Assembly (NCBI GenBank): GCA_014801595.1 | Contig: JAAVDV010000049.1 | Coordinates: forward strand, 1 to 7,166 | Length of the DNA: 7,166 nucleotides | Origin: Bacteroides sp. | GTDB taxonomy: Bacteria > Bacteroidota > Bacteroidia > Bacteroidales > Muribaculaceae | Direction of reading: 5' to 3' | Shown: one piece after another, positions 1 to 6,733 of the stretch | Layout of the letters: every line of letters starts with the position of its first letter | Position numbering within the stretch: the stretch's first letter is position 1 | Made by a program: the position numbers and the translations under genes | The notes under the pieces: model-generated | Told to the model about the DNA's origin: nothing | Database searches by the model: none | What the model saw: only the letters and a program-made list of their open reading frames with translations

Positions 1-87
1 AGAAGTATCGCTTCCGAGGAAGGCCATAGGATGATCGACCGCTATCTGGCCGACCGCAAAGCCTCTCTATCCCCCACGAATAAATAA
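1..87 (+). CDS. 3' end of an unidentified upstream gene (possibly a TetR-type regulator)
   Basis: Frame 1 is open from the window edge to TAA at 85-87 and encodes 28 residues that begin RSIASEEGHRMIDRYLADRK. The piece is polar and probably helical, and it has codon use like the genes that follow. It lies on the same strand as the efflux operon, 31 bases ahead of the channel gene, so it may belong to the same transcript. Tripartite efflux operons of Bacteroidales are often preceded by a TetR/AcrR repressor, and a short charged helix is a plausible end for one. That identity comes from context only, because the DNA-binding N-terminus lies outside the window. It could be any protein. Confidence 0.5.
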   Translation, partial: RSIASEEGHRMIDRYLADRKASLSPTNK

Positions 88-118
88 TTGTTTATCCAAA
101 ATTCATACCATCAACATC

Positions 119-1456
119 ATGATCCGTAAAATCTTAACGGCAGTTTGTATCCTGGCCGCGACGGTCTCATCGCTGCCTGCCCGGGCGGATGGTGTGCCTC
201 TGCTTTCCCGACAGCAGTGCATCGCCATGGCCCTCGATTCAAGCCCCACAGTGAAAGTGGCCGATCTTGAAGTCTCCCGCACGGAATACGCGCGTAAGGA
301 GACGCAGGGTGGACTCTTCCCGACCATCGATTTCCAGGCCGCTTATCAACGCTCCATTGAACTCCAGACAATCCAGATGGACATGGGGGGACAGAACACC
401 AAACTGAAGATGGGCTCCGACAACACCTGGAACCTCGGTTTCTCCGCGCAGTTGCCCATCATCGCTCCGACTCTTTGGAAGGCTATCAGCATCAACAAAA
501 GCCAGATTCTCGCATCCCTTGAATCGGCCCGCGCTTCGCGCCTCGATCTCATCAATGAGATCAACAAAAGTTATTACGCTCTCCTGCTCGCCATCGCATC
601 GAGAGACGTAATCAAGCAAAACTATGACCGCGCGAAACTCAATGCCGATATCTACGAGAAGCAGTTTCTGGCCGGCACGGCATCTGAATATGACGTGCTG
701 CGTTCCTCAGTGCAGGTCACAAACATCGAGCCTGAACTACTTCAGGCCGACATCGCCGTGCGCCAATGCAAGCTCGGGCTAATCGTCCTGATGGGCATTG
801 ACTATAACTTCGATTTCATGCCCGATGTCACTCTCGAAGAGATGCAGCAGGATATGTATGCCTATCCTCTCGGAGCCGACACCGACCTCAGCGCCAACTC
901 CTCTCTCCGCTCCCTCGATATTCAGGCCGAGATAGCCCGCAAGAATGTCGACCTCAAAAAATTCGCCTGGATTCCGACTCTCGGAGCGAGCTACAGCCTC
1001 AGCTGGCTCTCCCTCAGCAACGGCAATGCTCTGAAGAATATGGATTTCAGCCCCTACTCCAACGTCGGGCTGGCCCTGAGCGTGCCCATCTTCTCCGGCG
1101 GCTCGAAATACTACGGACTGAAACAGGCGCAGATCCAGACCAAGGAAATCGCTCTCCAGCGTGAGAATCTGCTCCACTCCCTCGCGATGCAGCGCGACCT
1201 CGCTCTCGACAATATCAACCGCGAGGCAAGTCAGATATCGTCGAGCGCCGAAGGTATGAAATCGGCAAAGAAGGCCTACGATATCATGCAGAAGAGCTTT
1301 GAGATCGGAGCGGCCTCCTACCTCGATCTCCGCGACAGCGAACTCGCCCATACCTCCGCCCAGCTCTCATATTATCAGTCAATCTATAATTATCTCGTCT
1401 CAGTATCCGAACTCGACCTTCTTCTCGGCCGCGAGGAGGAGCTGAATCGCAATTAA
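119..1456 (+). CDS. TolC-family outer membrane efflux channel protein
   Basis: This is the outer-membrane factor of a tripartite efflux pump. It should trimerise into a beta-barrel with a long periplasmic alpha-helical tunnel that carries substrates out of the cell. The 445 residues are normal for the family. Residues 1-23 form a Sec signal peptide: Arg3/Lys4, a hydrophobic core, and an ARA cleavage motif at 21-23 followed by Asp24. The mature protein shows the family's internal duplication. Each half has long amphipathic helices rich in Ala, Leu, Gln and Asn (about 30-65 and 125-225; 262-285 and 330-437), with barrel strands between (about 66-115 and 285-325). Each half carries a typical turn, QLPIIAP at 111-117 and SVPIFSGG at 321-328. 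The repeated phrase FLAGTASEYDVLRS (183-196) and FEIGAASYLDLRDS (394-407) is characteristic. No Shine-Dalgarno is visible, as usual in Bacteroidetes. It is the first gene of the pump trio, followed by the adaptor after 30 bases. Confidence 0.93.
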   Translation: MIRKILTAVCILAATVSSLPARADGVPLLSRQQCIAMALDSSPTVKVADLEVSRTEYARKETQGGLFPTIDFQAAYQRSIELQTIQMDMGGQNTKLKMGSDNTWNLGFSAQLPIIAPTLWKAISINKSQILASLESARASRLDLINEINKSYYALLLAIASRDVIKQNYDRAKLNADIYEKQFLAGTASEYDVLRSSVQVTNIEPELLQADIAVRQCKLGLIVLMGIDYNFDFMPDVTLEEMQQDMYAYPLGADTDLSANSSLRSLDIQAEIARKNVDLKKFAWIPTLGASYSLSWLSLSNGNALKNMDFSPYSNVGLALSVPIFSGGSKYYGLKQAQIQTKEIALQRENLLHSLAMQRDLALDNINREASQISSSAEGMKSAKKAYDIMQKSFEIGAASYLDLRDSELAHTSAQLSYYQSIYNYLVSVSELDLLLGREEELNRN

Positions 1457-1486
1457 CTCTAACTCTACTTTCAAAGACCCAATATT

Positions 1487-2551
1487 ATGAAATCCTTCAA
1501 AACAACCCACCTTCTCACTGCCCTGCTCGCGCTCTCGCTCGCGGCCTGCGGCGGAAAGGATAAGGCCGATGTCTCCGAAAATGAAGACGACGTCAAGATC
1601 AATGTCAAAGTCGCATCCGTCGAGGAGCGCGACGTAGCCGATATCCTGACTCTCACTGCCAGTGTCGAGGCTGATAAAATCAACAATATCACCTCCAATT
1701 CACCTAACCGTATCAAACAGATTCTCGTCGACGAGGGGATGAAAGTCAGTCAGGGTCAGCGTCTGGTGGTCCTCGACGATGTCAACACCACATCCTACCA
1801 GCTTCAGGTCGACAACGCCAAGGCAAATCTGAAGAATATAGAGGCCAACTATGAGCGCGCAGCCGAACTCTTCAAAATCGGTGGCGGCACGAAACAGCAG
1901 GTCGACCAGATGGAGCTACAGCTCATCAACGCCCGCAACTCTCTGGCCAGTGCCGAGCGTGCGCTGCGCAACGTGCAGGAAAACACTGTCCTCACCGCCC
2001 CGGTCAGCGGCGTAGTTACCGCCCGCAACTATGACCCGGGCGACATGACCGGCAACCTCCCCATCCTGACCATCGGCACCGTCAATCCTGTCAAAGCCAT
2101 CATTAACGTCAGCGAAAGTGAGTTTACGAAAATCCATCTCGGCATGCCCGCCGATCTCGAGCTGCAGGCATTCCCCGATGAGAAATTCACCGGTAAAATC
2201 ACTATGGTAGCCCCGACAGTCGACGCCAACTCCCGCAGCTTCGGGGTGGAGATCACCGTGCCCAACCCATCCGGACGCATCCTCCCCGGCATGTTCGGCA
2301 GAGTCGAGCTCAACCTCGGCAACGCGATGACCCCCGTCGTGCCCGACAAGGCTGTCGAGAAACAGCGCGGATCCGGCGACTATTATGTCTATATCGTCCG
2401 TCAGGGCAAGATTGTCCTCTCAAAAGTCGACCTCGGCCGACGTCTCGGCGACGCCTATCAGATTATCTCCGGTGTCGAGCCGGGCGAGCAGGTGGTCATC
2501 TCCGAGAAATCGAAACTCTCTAATGGTGCGGAAGTCACCGTCGTAAAATAA
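1487..2551 (+). CDS. RND efflux periplasmic adaptor subunit (membrane fusion protein), lipoprotein
   Basis: This adaptor joins the inner-membrane RND pump to the TolC-type channel. The 354 residues begin with a lipoprotein signal: MKSF, a hydrophobic stretch and the lipobox LAAC with Cys21, followed by a flexible acidic linker (22-37). The domains are in the canonical HlyD/AcrA order. The first lipoyl half is at about 66-98 (IKQILVDEGMKVSQGQRLVVLDD). An alpha-helical coiled-coil hairpin spans about 102-167, with its tip near IGGGTKQQ at 131-138. The second lipoyl half is at 168-198 (APVSGVVTARNYDPGD). The beta-barrel spans about 200-278 and ends ILPGMFGRVELNLG. The membrane-proximal domain is at about 282-354, with DLGRRLGDAYQIISGVEPGE. 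The hairpin is short, as is usual for AcrA/MexA-type adaptors. It lies between the channel gene (30 bases) and the pump gene (11 bases), so the three are almost certainly cotranscribed. Confidence 0.94.
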   Translation: MKSFKTTHLLTALLALSLAACGGKDKADVSENEDDVKINVKVASVEERDVADILTLTASVEADKINNITSNSPNRIKQILVDEGMKVSQGQRLVVLDDVNTTSYQLQVDNAKANLKNIEANYERAAELFKIGGGTKQQVDQMELQLINARNSLASAERALRNVQENTVLTAPVSGVVTARNYDPGDMTGNLPILTIGTVNPVKAIINVSESEFTKIHLGMPADLELQAFPDEKFTGKITMVAPTVDANSRSFGVEITVPNPSGRILPGMFGRVELNLGNAMTPVVPDKAVEKQRGSGDYYVYIVRQGKIVLSKVDLGRRLGDAYQIISGVEPGEQVVISEKSKLSNGAEVTVVK

Positions 2552-2562
2552 AACTTTAAGAA

Positions 2563-5500
2563 ATGAGTCTATACGGTTCGGCGGTCAAACGCCCGATCAT
2601 GACCACGCTCTGCTTCGTGGCCGTGATTATTCTTGGCCTATTCTCCCTGGTCAAGCTCCCGATCGACCTCTTCCCTGACATCGACACCAACACCATCATG
2701 GTCATCACGATGTATCCGGGAGCGAGTGCCGAAGACATAGAGCAGAATGTCACCAAACCCCTCGAAAACTCTCTCAATTCTGTCGAGCATCTGAAGCATA
2801 TCTCTTCAGCTTCACGTGAGAACACCTCCGTCATCACTCTTGAATTCGAGTATGGCTACGATATCGATGTGCTGACCAATGATGTGCGCGACAAACTCGA
2901 CATGGTGAAATCCATGCTACCGGATGACGCGGAGAATCCCATCATCTTCAAATTCTCCACCGACATGATTCCCATCTGCCTCCTTTCGGTCGAGGCCAAG
3001 GAGAGTATGCCGGGTCTTTATAAGATTCTCGACGACGGCGTGGCCAACCCTCTCGCCCGAATCGACGGTGTCGGCACCGTGAGCATCTCCGGCGCGCCGA
3101 AGCGCGAGATCCACATCTATGTCGACCCCAACAAACTTGAGGCCTACCATCTCTCCGTCGAGACCATCTCGCAGGTGATAGCGGCCGAGAACAGGAATAT
3201 TCCGGGCGGTTCGTTCGATATAGGTTCCAACACCTACGCCCTGCGTGTCCAGGGTGAGTTCGACACATCTGCAGAGATGCGCGACCTCGTGGTCGGCACA
3301 TTCAACGGCAAGCCCGTCTATCTGCACGACGTGGCCCGTATCGACGACTCCCTTGAGGAGCGCACGCAGCAGACCTTCATCAATGGCCGTGAGGGAGCCA
3401 TGATCATCATCCAGAAACAGAGCGGAGCCAACTCCGTGCAGATTTCCGAGAAGGTGATGCAGATGCTCCCCAAGCTGCAGAAGAACCTCCCCTCCGACAT
3501 CAAGCTCGGTGTCGTCGTCGATACGTCCGACAATATCCGCAACACTATCGCATCTCTTGAGGAAACCGTCCTCTACGCGCTCCTCTTCGTCATGATCGTG
3601 GTGTTCGTGTTCCTCGGTCGATGGCGCGCCACGATGATCATCGTCATCACGATTCCCGTCTCTCTCATAGCATCATTTATCTATCTCTTCGCCACGGGCA
3701 ACACCCTGAATATCGTGTCCCTATCGGCCCTATCGATTTCAATCGGTATGGTGGTCGACGACGCCATCGTGGTGCTTGAGAATGTCACGACCCACATCGA
3801 ACGCGGGGCCGACCCGAAACAGGCGGCTGTCCACGGCACCAACGAGGTGGCTATCTCCGTCATAGCATCTACCCTCACCCTTATCGCCGTGTTCTTCCCA
3901 CTGACTCTCGTCACCGGCATGACCGGCGTCCTCTTCCGCCAGCTCGGTTGGATGGTGACTATCATGATGATCATCTCCACTACCTGCGCCCTTTCTCTCA
4001 CTCCGATGCTCTGCAGCCAGTGGCTGCGTCGCGTCAATCACCACGGCAAGCTTTACACGATCTTCTTCACCCCTATCGAGCGTGCCCTTGACCGTTTCGA
4101 CGATGGCTATGCCCGGCTTCTGCACCGCGTGGTGTCCCACCGTGGCGTCACCATCATCATCTGTCTCGGTATCTTCGTAGGCTCGATTTTCCTCATGAAG
4201 TTCGTCGGCACCGAGTTCTTCCCCACTCAGGATAACGCCCGTATCGGCGTGTCGCTCGAGCTCCCGATAGGCGCGCGCGTCGATCAGGCCGAGGAGGTGA
4301 TGCAACGTCTCGACACCATGTGGCGCGCGAAGTATCCAGAAATCAAGGTGCAGACGTATACCGTCGGTCCCGCTTCGAGCGACAACACCTACGCCTCTCT
4401 CTCCGACAACGGAGCGCATATCATCTCCATGAATGTCTCTCTCACCGATCCCGGCGACCGCAAACGTGGCATTCAGGAAATCGCCGACGGCATGCGTAAG
4501 GATCTAAGCCGTGAATTCCCGGAATTCAAAAAGATGCAGGTGGATGTCGGCGGCGGACGCGGCGCCGGCATGGGTGGTCAGTCGACCGTCGATTTCGAGA
4601 TCTACGGTTATGACTTCGAGCAGACCGACACCGTGGCTCAGGAACTGCGCAAGATTCTTATGGGAATCCCCGGCACTGCCGACGTGACCATCTCACGCTC
4701 CGACTATCAGCCGGAATATCAGGTAGACTTCGACCGCGAGAAACTCGCCCTCTATGGTCTCAACCTACAAACAGCCGCCATGTATCTCCGCAACCGCATC
4801 AACGGCGCGACCTCCTCGCAGTTCCGCGAGGATGGTGAGGAATACGACATCAAGGTGATGTATGAACCGGGCAGCCGCACACAGATTTCCGACATCGAGA
4901 ACATCACCCTCTACACACCCACCGGTGGAGCCGTGAAACTTAAGGAACTGGGCACGGTCGTGCAGCGTTTCACACCCCCTACCATCGAGCGTAAGGACCG
5001 CGAACGCCTCATCACAGTCTCCGCCGTCGTCGACGGCGTGCCGATGGACCAGATCGTGACCGAGGCCGAGCTTAAGATCGACGAGCTCCATCTCCCCTCG
5101 GGCATCACTATCGGTCTTGCCGGCAGCTACGAAGACCAGCAGGATTCCTTCAAGGACCTCCTCACTCTCGGTGTGCTCATCATCATCCTCGTCTACATCG
5201 TGATGGCCGCCCAGTTCGAATCGCTGACCTATCCCGGCATCATCATGACCTCTCTCCTCTTCGCCTTCTCGGGTGTCTTCATCATCCTCTGGCTGACCGG
5301 CCACACTCTCAACGTGATGTCGATGATCGGCGCGATCATGCTTATCGGTATCGTCGTCAAGAATGGTATCGTGCTCATCGACTATATCATCCTCGACCGC
5401 GAACGAGGCATGTCGATACGCCGTGCCGTAATCCACGCCGGCAAATCGCGTCTGCGTCCTGTGGTCATGACGACTCTCACCACGATTCTCGGTATGGTGC

Positions 5501-5694
5501 CGATGGCCGTGGGCAGCGGCCAGGGTTCCGAGATGTGGCGTCCGATGGGCGTCGCCGTGATAGGTGGTCTGACATTCTCCACTATCCTGACGCTTCTCTT
5601 CGTCCCCGTGCTCTATTGCGTCTTCGCCGGTCGCGGTGTAAAGAATATCCGACGCAAACTCCGCAAAAATGTGAAATCTCTCACTAAAGCCTAA
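2563..5694 (+). CDS. AcrB/MexB-type (HAE1) RND efflux pump, inner-membrane permease
   Basis: This is the proton-driven transporter of the tripartite pump. It should work as a homotrimer in the inner membrane, exporting hydrophobic or amphiphilic compounds, drugs or bile-type molecules. The 1043 residues are full length. The topology is classic: TM1 at about 12-30, a large periplasmic loop (about 31-333), TM2-TM6 (335-485), TM7 (528-547), a second large loop (about 548-864), and TM8-TM12 (865-1021). The proton-relay residues are present: Asp399-Asp400 in TM4 (GMVVDDAIVVLENV), Lys933 in TM10 (GIVVKNGIVLID), and Arg963 in TM11 (RLRPVVMTTL), which match AcrB D407/D408, K940 and R971. The Asp-Asp pair argues for the HAE1 drug class over the heavy-metal class. 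Other family phrases are FPDIDTNTIMV (37-47), LTPMLCSQWL (479-488) and GTEFFPTQDN (549-558). A glycine-rich stretch at 663-672 precedes the second porter repeat. The substrate cannot be read from sequence. Confidence 0.96.
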   Translation: MSLYGSAVKRPIMTTLCFVAVIILGLFSLVKLPIDLFPDIDTNTIMVITMYPGASAEDIEQNVTKPLENSLNSVEHLKHISSASRENTSVITLEFEYGYDIDVLTNDVRDKLDMVKSMLPDDAENPIIFKFSTDMIPICLLSVEAKESMPGLYKILDDGVANPLARIDGVGTVSISGAPKREIHIYVDPNKLEAYHLSVETISQVIAAENRNIPGGSFDIGSNTYALRVQGEFDTSAEMRDLVVGTFNGKPVYLHDVARIDDSLEERTQQTFINGREGAMIIIQKQSGANSVQISEKVMQMLPKLQKNLPSDIKLGVVVDTSDNIRNTIASLEETVLYALLFVMIVVFVFLGRWRATMIIVITIPVSLIASFIYLFATGNTLNIVSLSALSISIGMVVDDAIVVLENVTTHIERGADPKQAAVHGTNEVAISVIASTLTLIAVFFPLTLVTGMTGVLFRQLGWMVTIMMIISTTCALSLTPMLCSQWLRRVNHHGKLYTIFFTPIERALDRFDDGYARLLHRVVSHRGVTIIICLGIFVGSIFLMKFVGTEFFPTQDNARIGVSLELPIGARVDQAEEVMQRLDTMWRAKYPEIKVQTYTVGPASSDNTYASLSDNGAHIISMNVSLTDPGDRKRGIQEIADGMRKDLSREFPEFKKMQVDVGGGRGAGMGGQSTVDFEIYGYDFEQTDTVAQELRKILMGIPGTADVTISRSDYQPEYQVDFDREKLALYGLNLQTAAMYLRNRINGATSSQFREDGEEYDIKVMYEPGSRTQISDIENITLYTPTGGAVKLKELGTVVQRFTPPTIERKDRERLITVSAVVDGVPMDQIVTEAELKIDELHLPSGITIGLAGSYEDQQDSFKDLLTLGVLIIILVYIVMAAQFESLTYPGIIMTSLLFAFSGVFIILWLTGHTLNVMSMIGAIMLIGIVVKNGIVLIDYIILDRERGMSIRRAVIHAGKSRLRPVVMTTLTTILGMVPMAVGSGQGSEMWRPMGVAVIGGLTFSTILTLLFVPVLYCVFAGRGVKNIRRKLRKNVKSLTKA

Positions 5695-5698
5695 AAAA

Positions 5699-5992
5699 AT
5701 GAAATCAGTATTCATAGCCTACGACCAGGCCCACCACGAGGCCATCATCGAGATTCTGGGCCATCTCTCCTGCCGAGGCTTCACGGCATTCGGCACCGTC
5801 CAGGGACGCGGAACCTTCAAGGGGGAACCCCACTACGGCACCCACGCCTGGCCCTCCCTTGCCTCCGCCATGATCGCCGTCGTCGACGACGAAAAGGCGC
5901 GCCCTCTGCTCGACCGTCTCCGCGCCCTCGATGAAGAGAAGCCCCGCCTCGGTCTGCGGGCCTTCGTCTGGAATGTCGAAGACTCCATTTGA
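5699..5992 (+). CDS. PII-like (GlnB/CutA-fold) small signalling protein in the efflux operon
   Basis: This 97-residue soluble protein has the order expected of a PII-type ferredoxin-like fold: beta 2-8 (KSVFIAY), helix 10-26, beta 28-38 (FTAFGTVQGRG), a T-loop-like segment 39-53, beta 54-63 (LASAMIAVVD), helix 65-83 and beta 86-94 (LRAFVWNVE). The VQGRG followed by KGE at 34-43 resembles the VKGFGRQKG region of GlnB. The segment corresponding to the T-loop is short and lacks the uridylylated Tyr of classical PII, so ordinary nitrogen signalling is unlikely. Cys25, His45 and His49 are possible ligands, but this is speculation. The gene starts 4 bases after the pump stop codon and ends about 40 bases before the terminator, so it is the last gene of the efflux operon. 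From memory, PII-like proteins next to RND efflux genes are known as a group (PII-NG) in Proteobacteria. The role here, a trimeric sensor or modulator of the pump, is inference. Confidence 0.8.
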   Translation: MKSVFIAYDQAHHEAIIEILGHLSCRGFTAFGTVQGRGTFKGEPHYGTHAWPSLASAMIAVVDDEKARPLLDRLRALDEEKPRLGLRAFVWNVEDSI

Positions 5993-6031
5993 TAAGCGAC
6001 TCTCCAAATCCTCATCTATCATCTTTCTTCC

Positions 6032-6072
6032 GGGTGTCTCCCCTTACACGGGAGGCATCCTTATTTTATTCC
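6032..6072 (+). terminator. Rho-independent terminator of the efflux operon
   Basis: An 11-base-pair stem pairs 6032-6042 (GGGTGTCTCCC) with 6050-6060 (GGGAGGCATCC). All positions pair, with two G-U wobbles. The loop at 6043-6049 is CTTACAC, and a T-rich tail (TTATTTTATT) follows at once. The opposite strand has no T-run after the hairpin, so it acts in the plus direction only. It lies 39 bases after the PII-like gene and before the pheS promoter, separating the two transcription units. Confidence 0.85.
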
Positions 6073-6120
6073 CCTTCACGATTCGCTATGCTCATACACC
6101 CCGCCACATGGGAAGGTCTG

Positions 6121-6151
6121 TTGCTGATTTGCATTTTTTTTTGTAAATTTG
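6121..6151 (+). promoter_or_regulatory. Bacteroidetes-type promoter of pheS
   Basis: TAAATTTG at 6144-6151 matches the Bacteroidetes -7 consensus TAnnTTTG exactly. TTG at 6121-6123, 20 bases upstream, fits the -33 element at the usual 19-21 base spacing. The spacer contains a run of nine T (6134-6142). Transcription would start near 6157-6160, leaving a leader of about 17-19 bases before the ATG at 6176. The position just after the operon terminator supports it as a genuine independent promoter. Confidence 0.82.
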
Positions 6152-6175
6152 CAGTTGCTTAAGCATCTGAATGAT

Positions 6176-6397
6176 ATGATCAATAAAATTAACGAAATGA
6201 TGGCGGAAATCCAGGCTCTCTCGGCATCCACGCCCGAGGAGGTGGAGCAGATCCGCATAAAATATCTCAGCAAAAAGGGGGCGATTTCCCTCCTTATGAA
6301 TGATTTCCGCTCCATCCCGGCGGATATGAAGCGCGAGGTGGGTCAGAAACTCAATGAGTTGAAAAATGCGGCCAACGACCGTCTCGCCGAACTCCGC
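6176..6397 (+). CDS. pheS: Phenylalanine--tRNA ligase alpha subunit, N-terminal fragment
   Basis: This is the N-terminal coiled-coil (tRNA-binding) region of the PheS subunit, which together with PheT charges tRNA-Phe in the cytoplasm. Residues 1-74 from ATG 6176 read as bacterial PheS: IRIKYLSKKGAISLLMNDFR (26-45) followed by VGQKLNELKNAANDRLAELR (55-74). The RxKYLxKKG signature is strongly conserved. An in-frame TTG at 6149 overlaps the -7 promoter box, so it cannot be the start. The gene has its own promoter and no Shine-Dalgarno. After Arg74 the frame stays open to 6799, but the translation loses all resemblance to PheS, which should run to roughly 340 residues with the catalytic motifs 1-3. 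None of that is present. The gene is cut at the join near 6383-6400. I infer an assembly chimera, not a natural truncation, because pheS is essential. Confidence 0.9.
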
Positions 6398-6400
6398 GTC
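6383..6400. other. Chimeric join between Bacteroidales and Clostridia-type sequence
   Basis: To the left is plus-strand pheS, which stays recognisable until about 6397. To the right is a minus-strand membrane-protein gene that stays plausible to about 6383. The shared bases (CTCGCCGAACTCCGC, 6383-6397) read sensibly in both genes: LAELR in PheS, and on the other strand AEFGE. That is what a short overlap used to join unrelated reads would look like. No inverted repeats, target duplication, integrase gene or tRNA end is visible. Translation signals also change: no Shine-Dalgarno on the left, strong GGAGG-type sites on the right. Confidence 0.8.
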
Positions 6401-6733
6401 CATCTCCCAGCCCTTTTCGCACAGCATCTCCATCAGATAGCCGTCATAGACATACAGGATCGTCTCATAGGTGATCCCGTCAAAATCCTGATACAGGAAC
6501 ACCGCGTCCCCGCCGCCGAAGGAGCCGGTCTCCACCAGCCCCGCCGCGTCGGAGGCGTGGAGCTTGGCGGTGATGTAGGTGAGGCTGATCCGGTCACCGG
6601 AGCTCTCCTCCACCCGGTCCGCCACACGCCGGTAGACCACGGCTCCCGCCGCCAGACTGAGCAGCAGGGTAGCGCCAAACACGCACGTCAGCGCCAGGGC
6701 CGCCAGGGTCCCCGCTCCGCTCTGCCGCCTCAT
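6383..6733 (-). CDS. DUF4860-like membrane-anchored protein, C-terminally truncated
   Basis: The first roughly 117 residues from ATG at 6733 are coherent. A short polar N-terminus (MRRQSGAG) is followed by one hydrophobic helix at about 9-35 and an extracytoplasmic domain. That domain contains GGGDAVFLYQDFDGITYETI (73-92) and YVYDGYLMEMLCEKG (94-108). This pattern fits the DUF4860 type of small prepilin-like protein found in Clostridia beside type II/IV-pilus-like secretion genes. I recognise it from general appearance, not from a defined motif. The function is unknown. It overlaps the upstream gene by 4 bases (ATGA) and has a strong Shine-Dalgarno (GGAGGTGG, 6738-6745), so the two are translationally coupled. 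The frame stays open to 6092, but residues after about 117 are antisense of pheS and its promoter and are not real. The true C-terminus is missing. Confidence 0.68.

Noticed and set aside
779..1351. 190-residue minus-strand open frame
   Set aside because: It is a shadow of the TolC-family gene with no recognisable family or ribosome-binding signal.
3739..4419. 226-residue minus-strand open frame
   Set aside because: It lies wholly inside the pump gene, opposite well-conserved transmembrane and porter codons, with no start signal or recognisable domain.
2563..5694. Heavy-metal (CusA/CzcA-type) identity for the RND pump, suggested by the neighbouring PII-like gene
   Set aside because: The TM4 signature carries the adjacent Asp-Asp pair and the loops match the HAE1 drug-efflux class.
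4765..5715. 316-residue minus-strand open frame
   Set aside because: It is a shadow of the RND pump gene. The translation is an implausible His/Asp/Glu-rich string caused by antisense reading of biased codons.
6092..6382. C-terminal extension of the minus-strand 213-residue frame
   Set aside because: It is the antisense of pheS, its promoter and intergenic sequence, and it has no similarity to the membrane protein to which it is joined.
6383..6400. Natural horizontal transfer, inversion or mobile-element insertion into pheS
   Set aside because: No inverted repeats, target-site duplication, integrase or attachment-type site is visible, and loss of an essential tRNA synthetase subunit would be lethal without a second copy.
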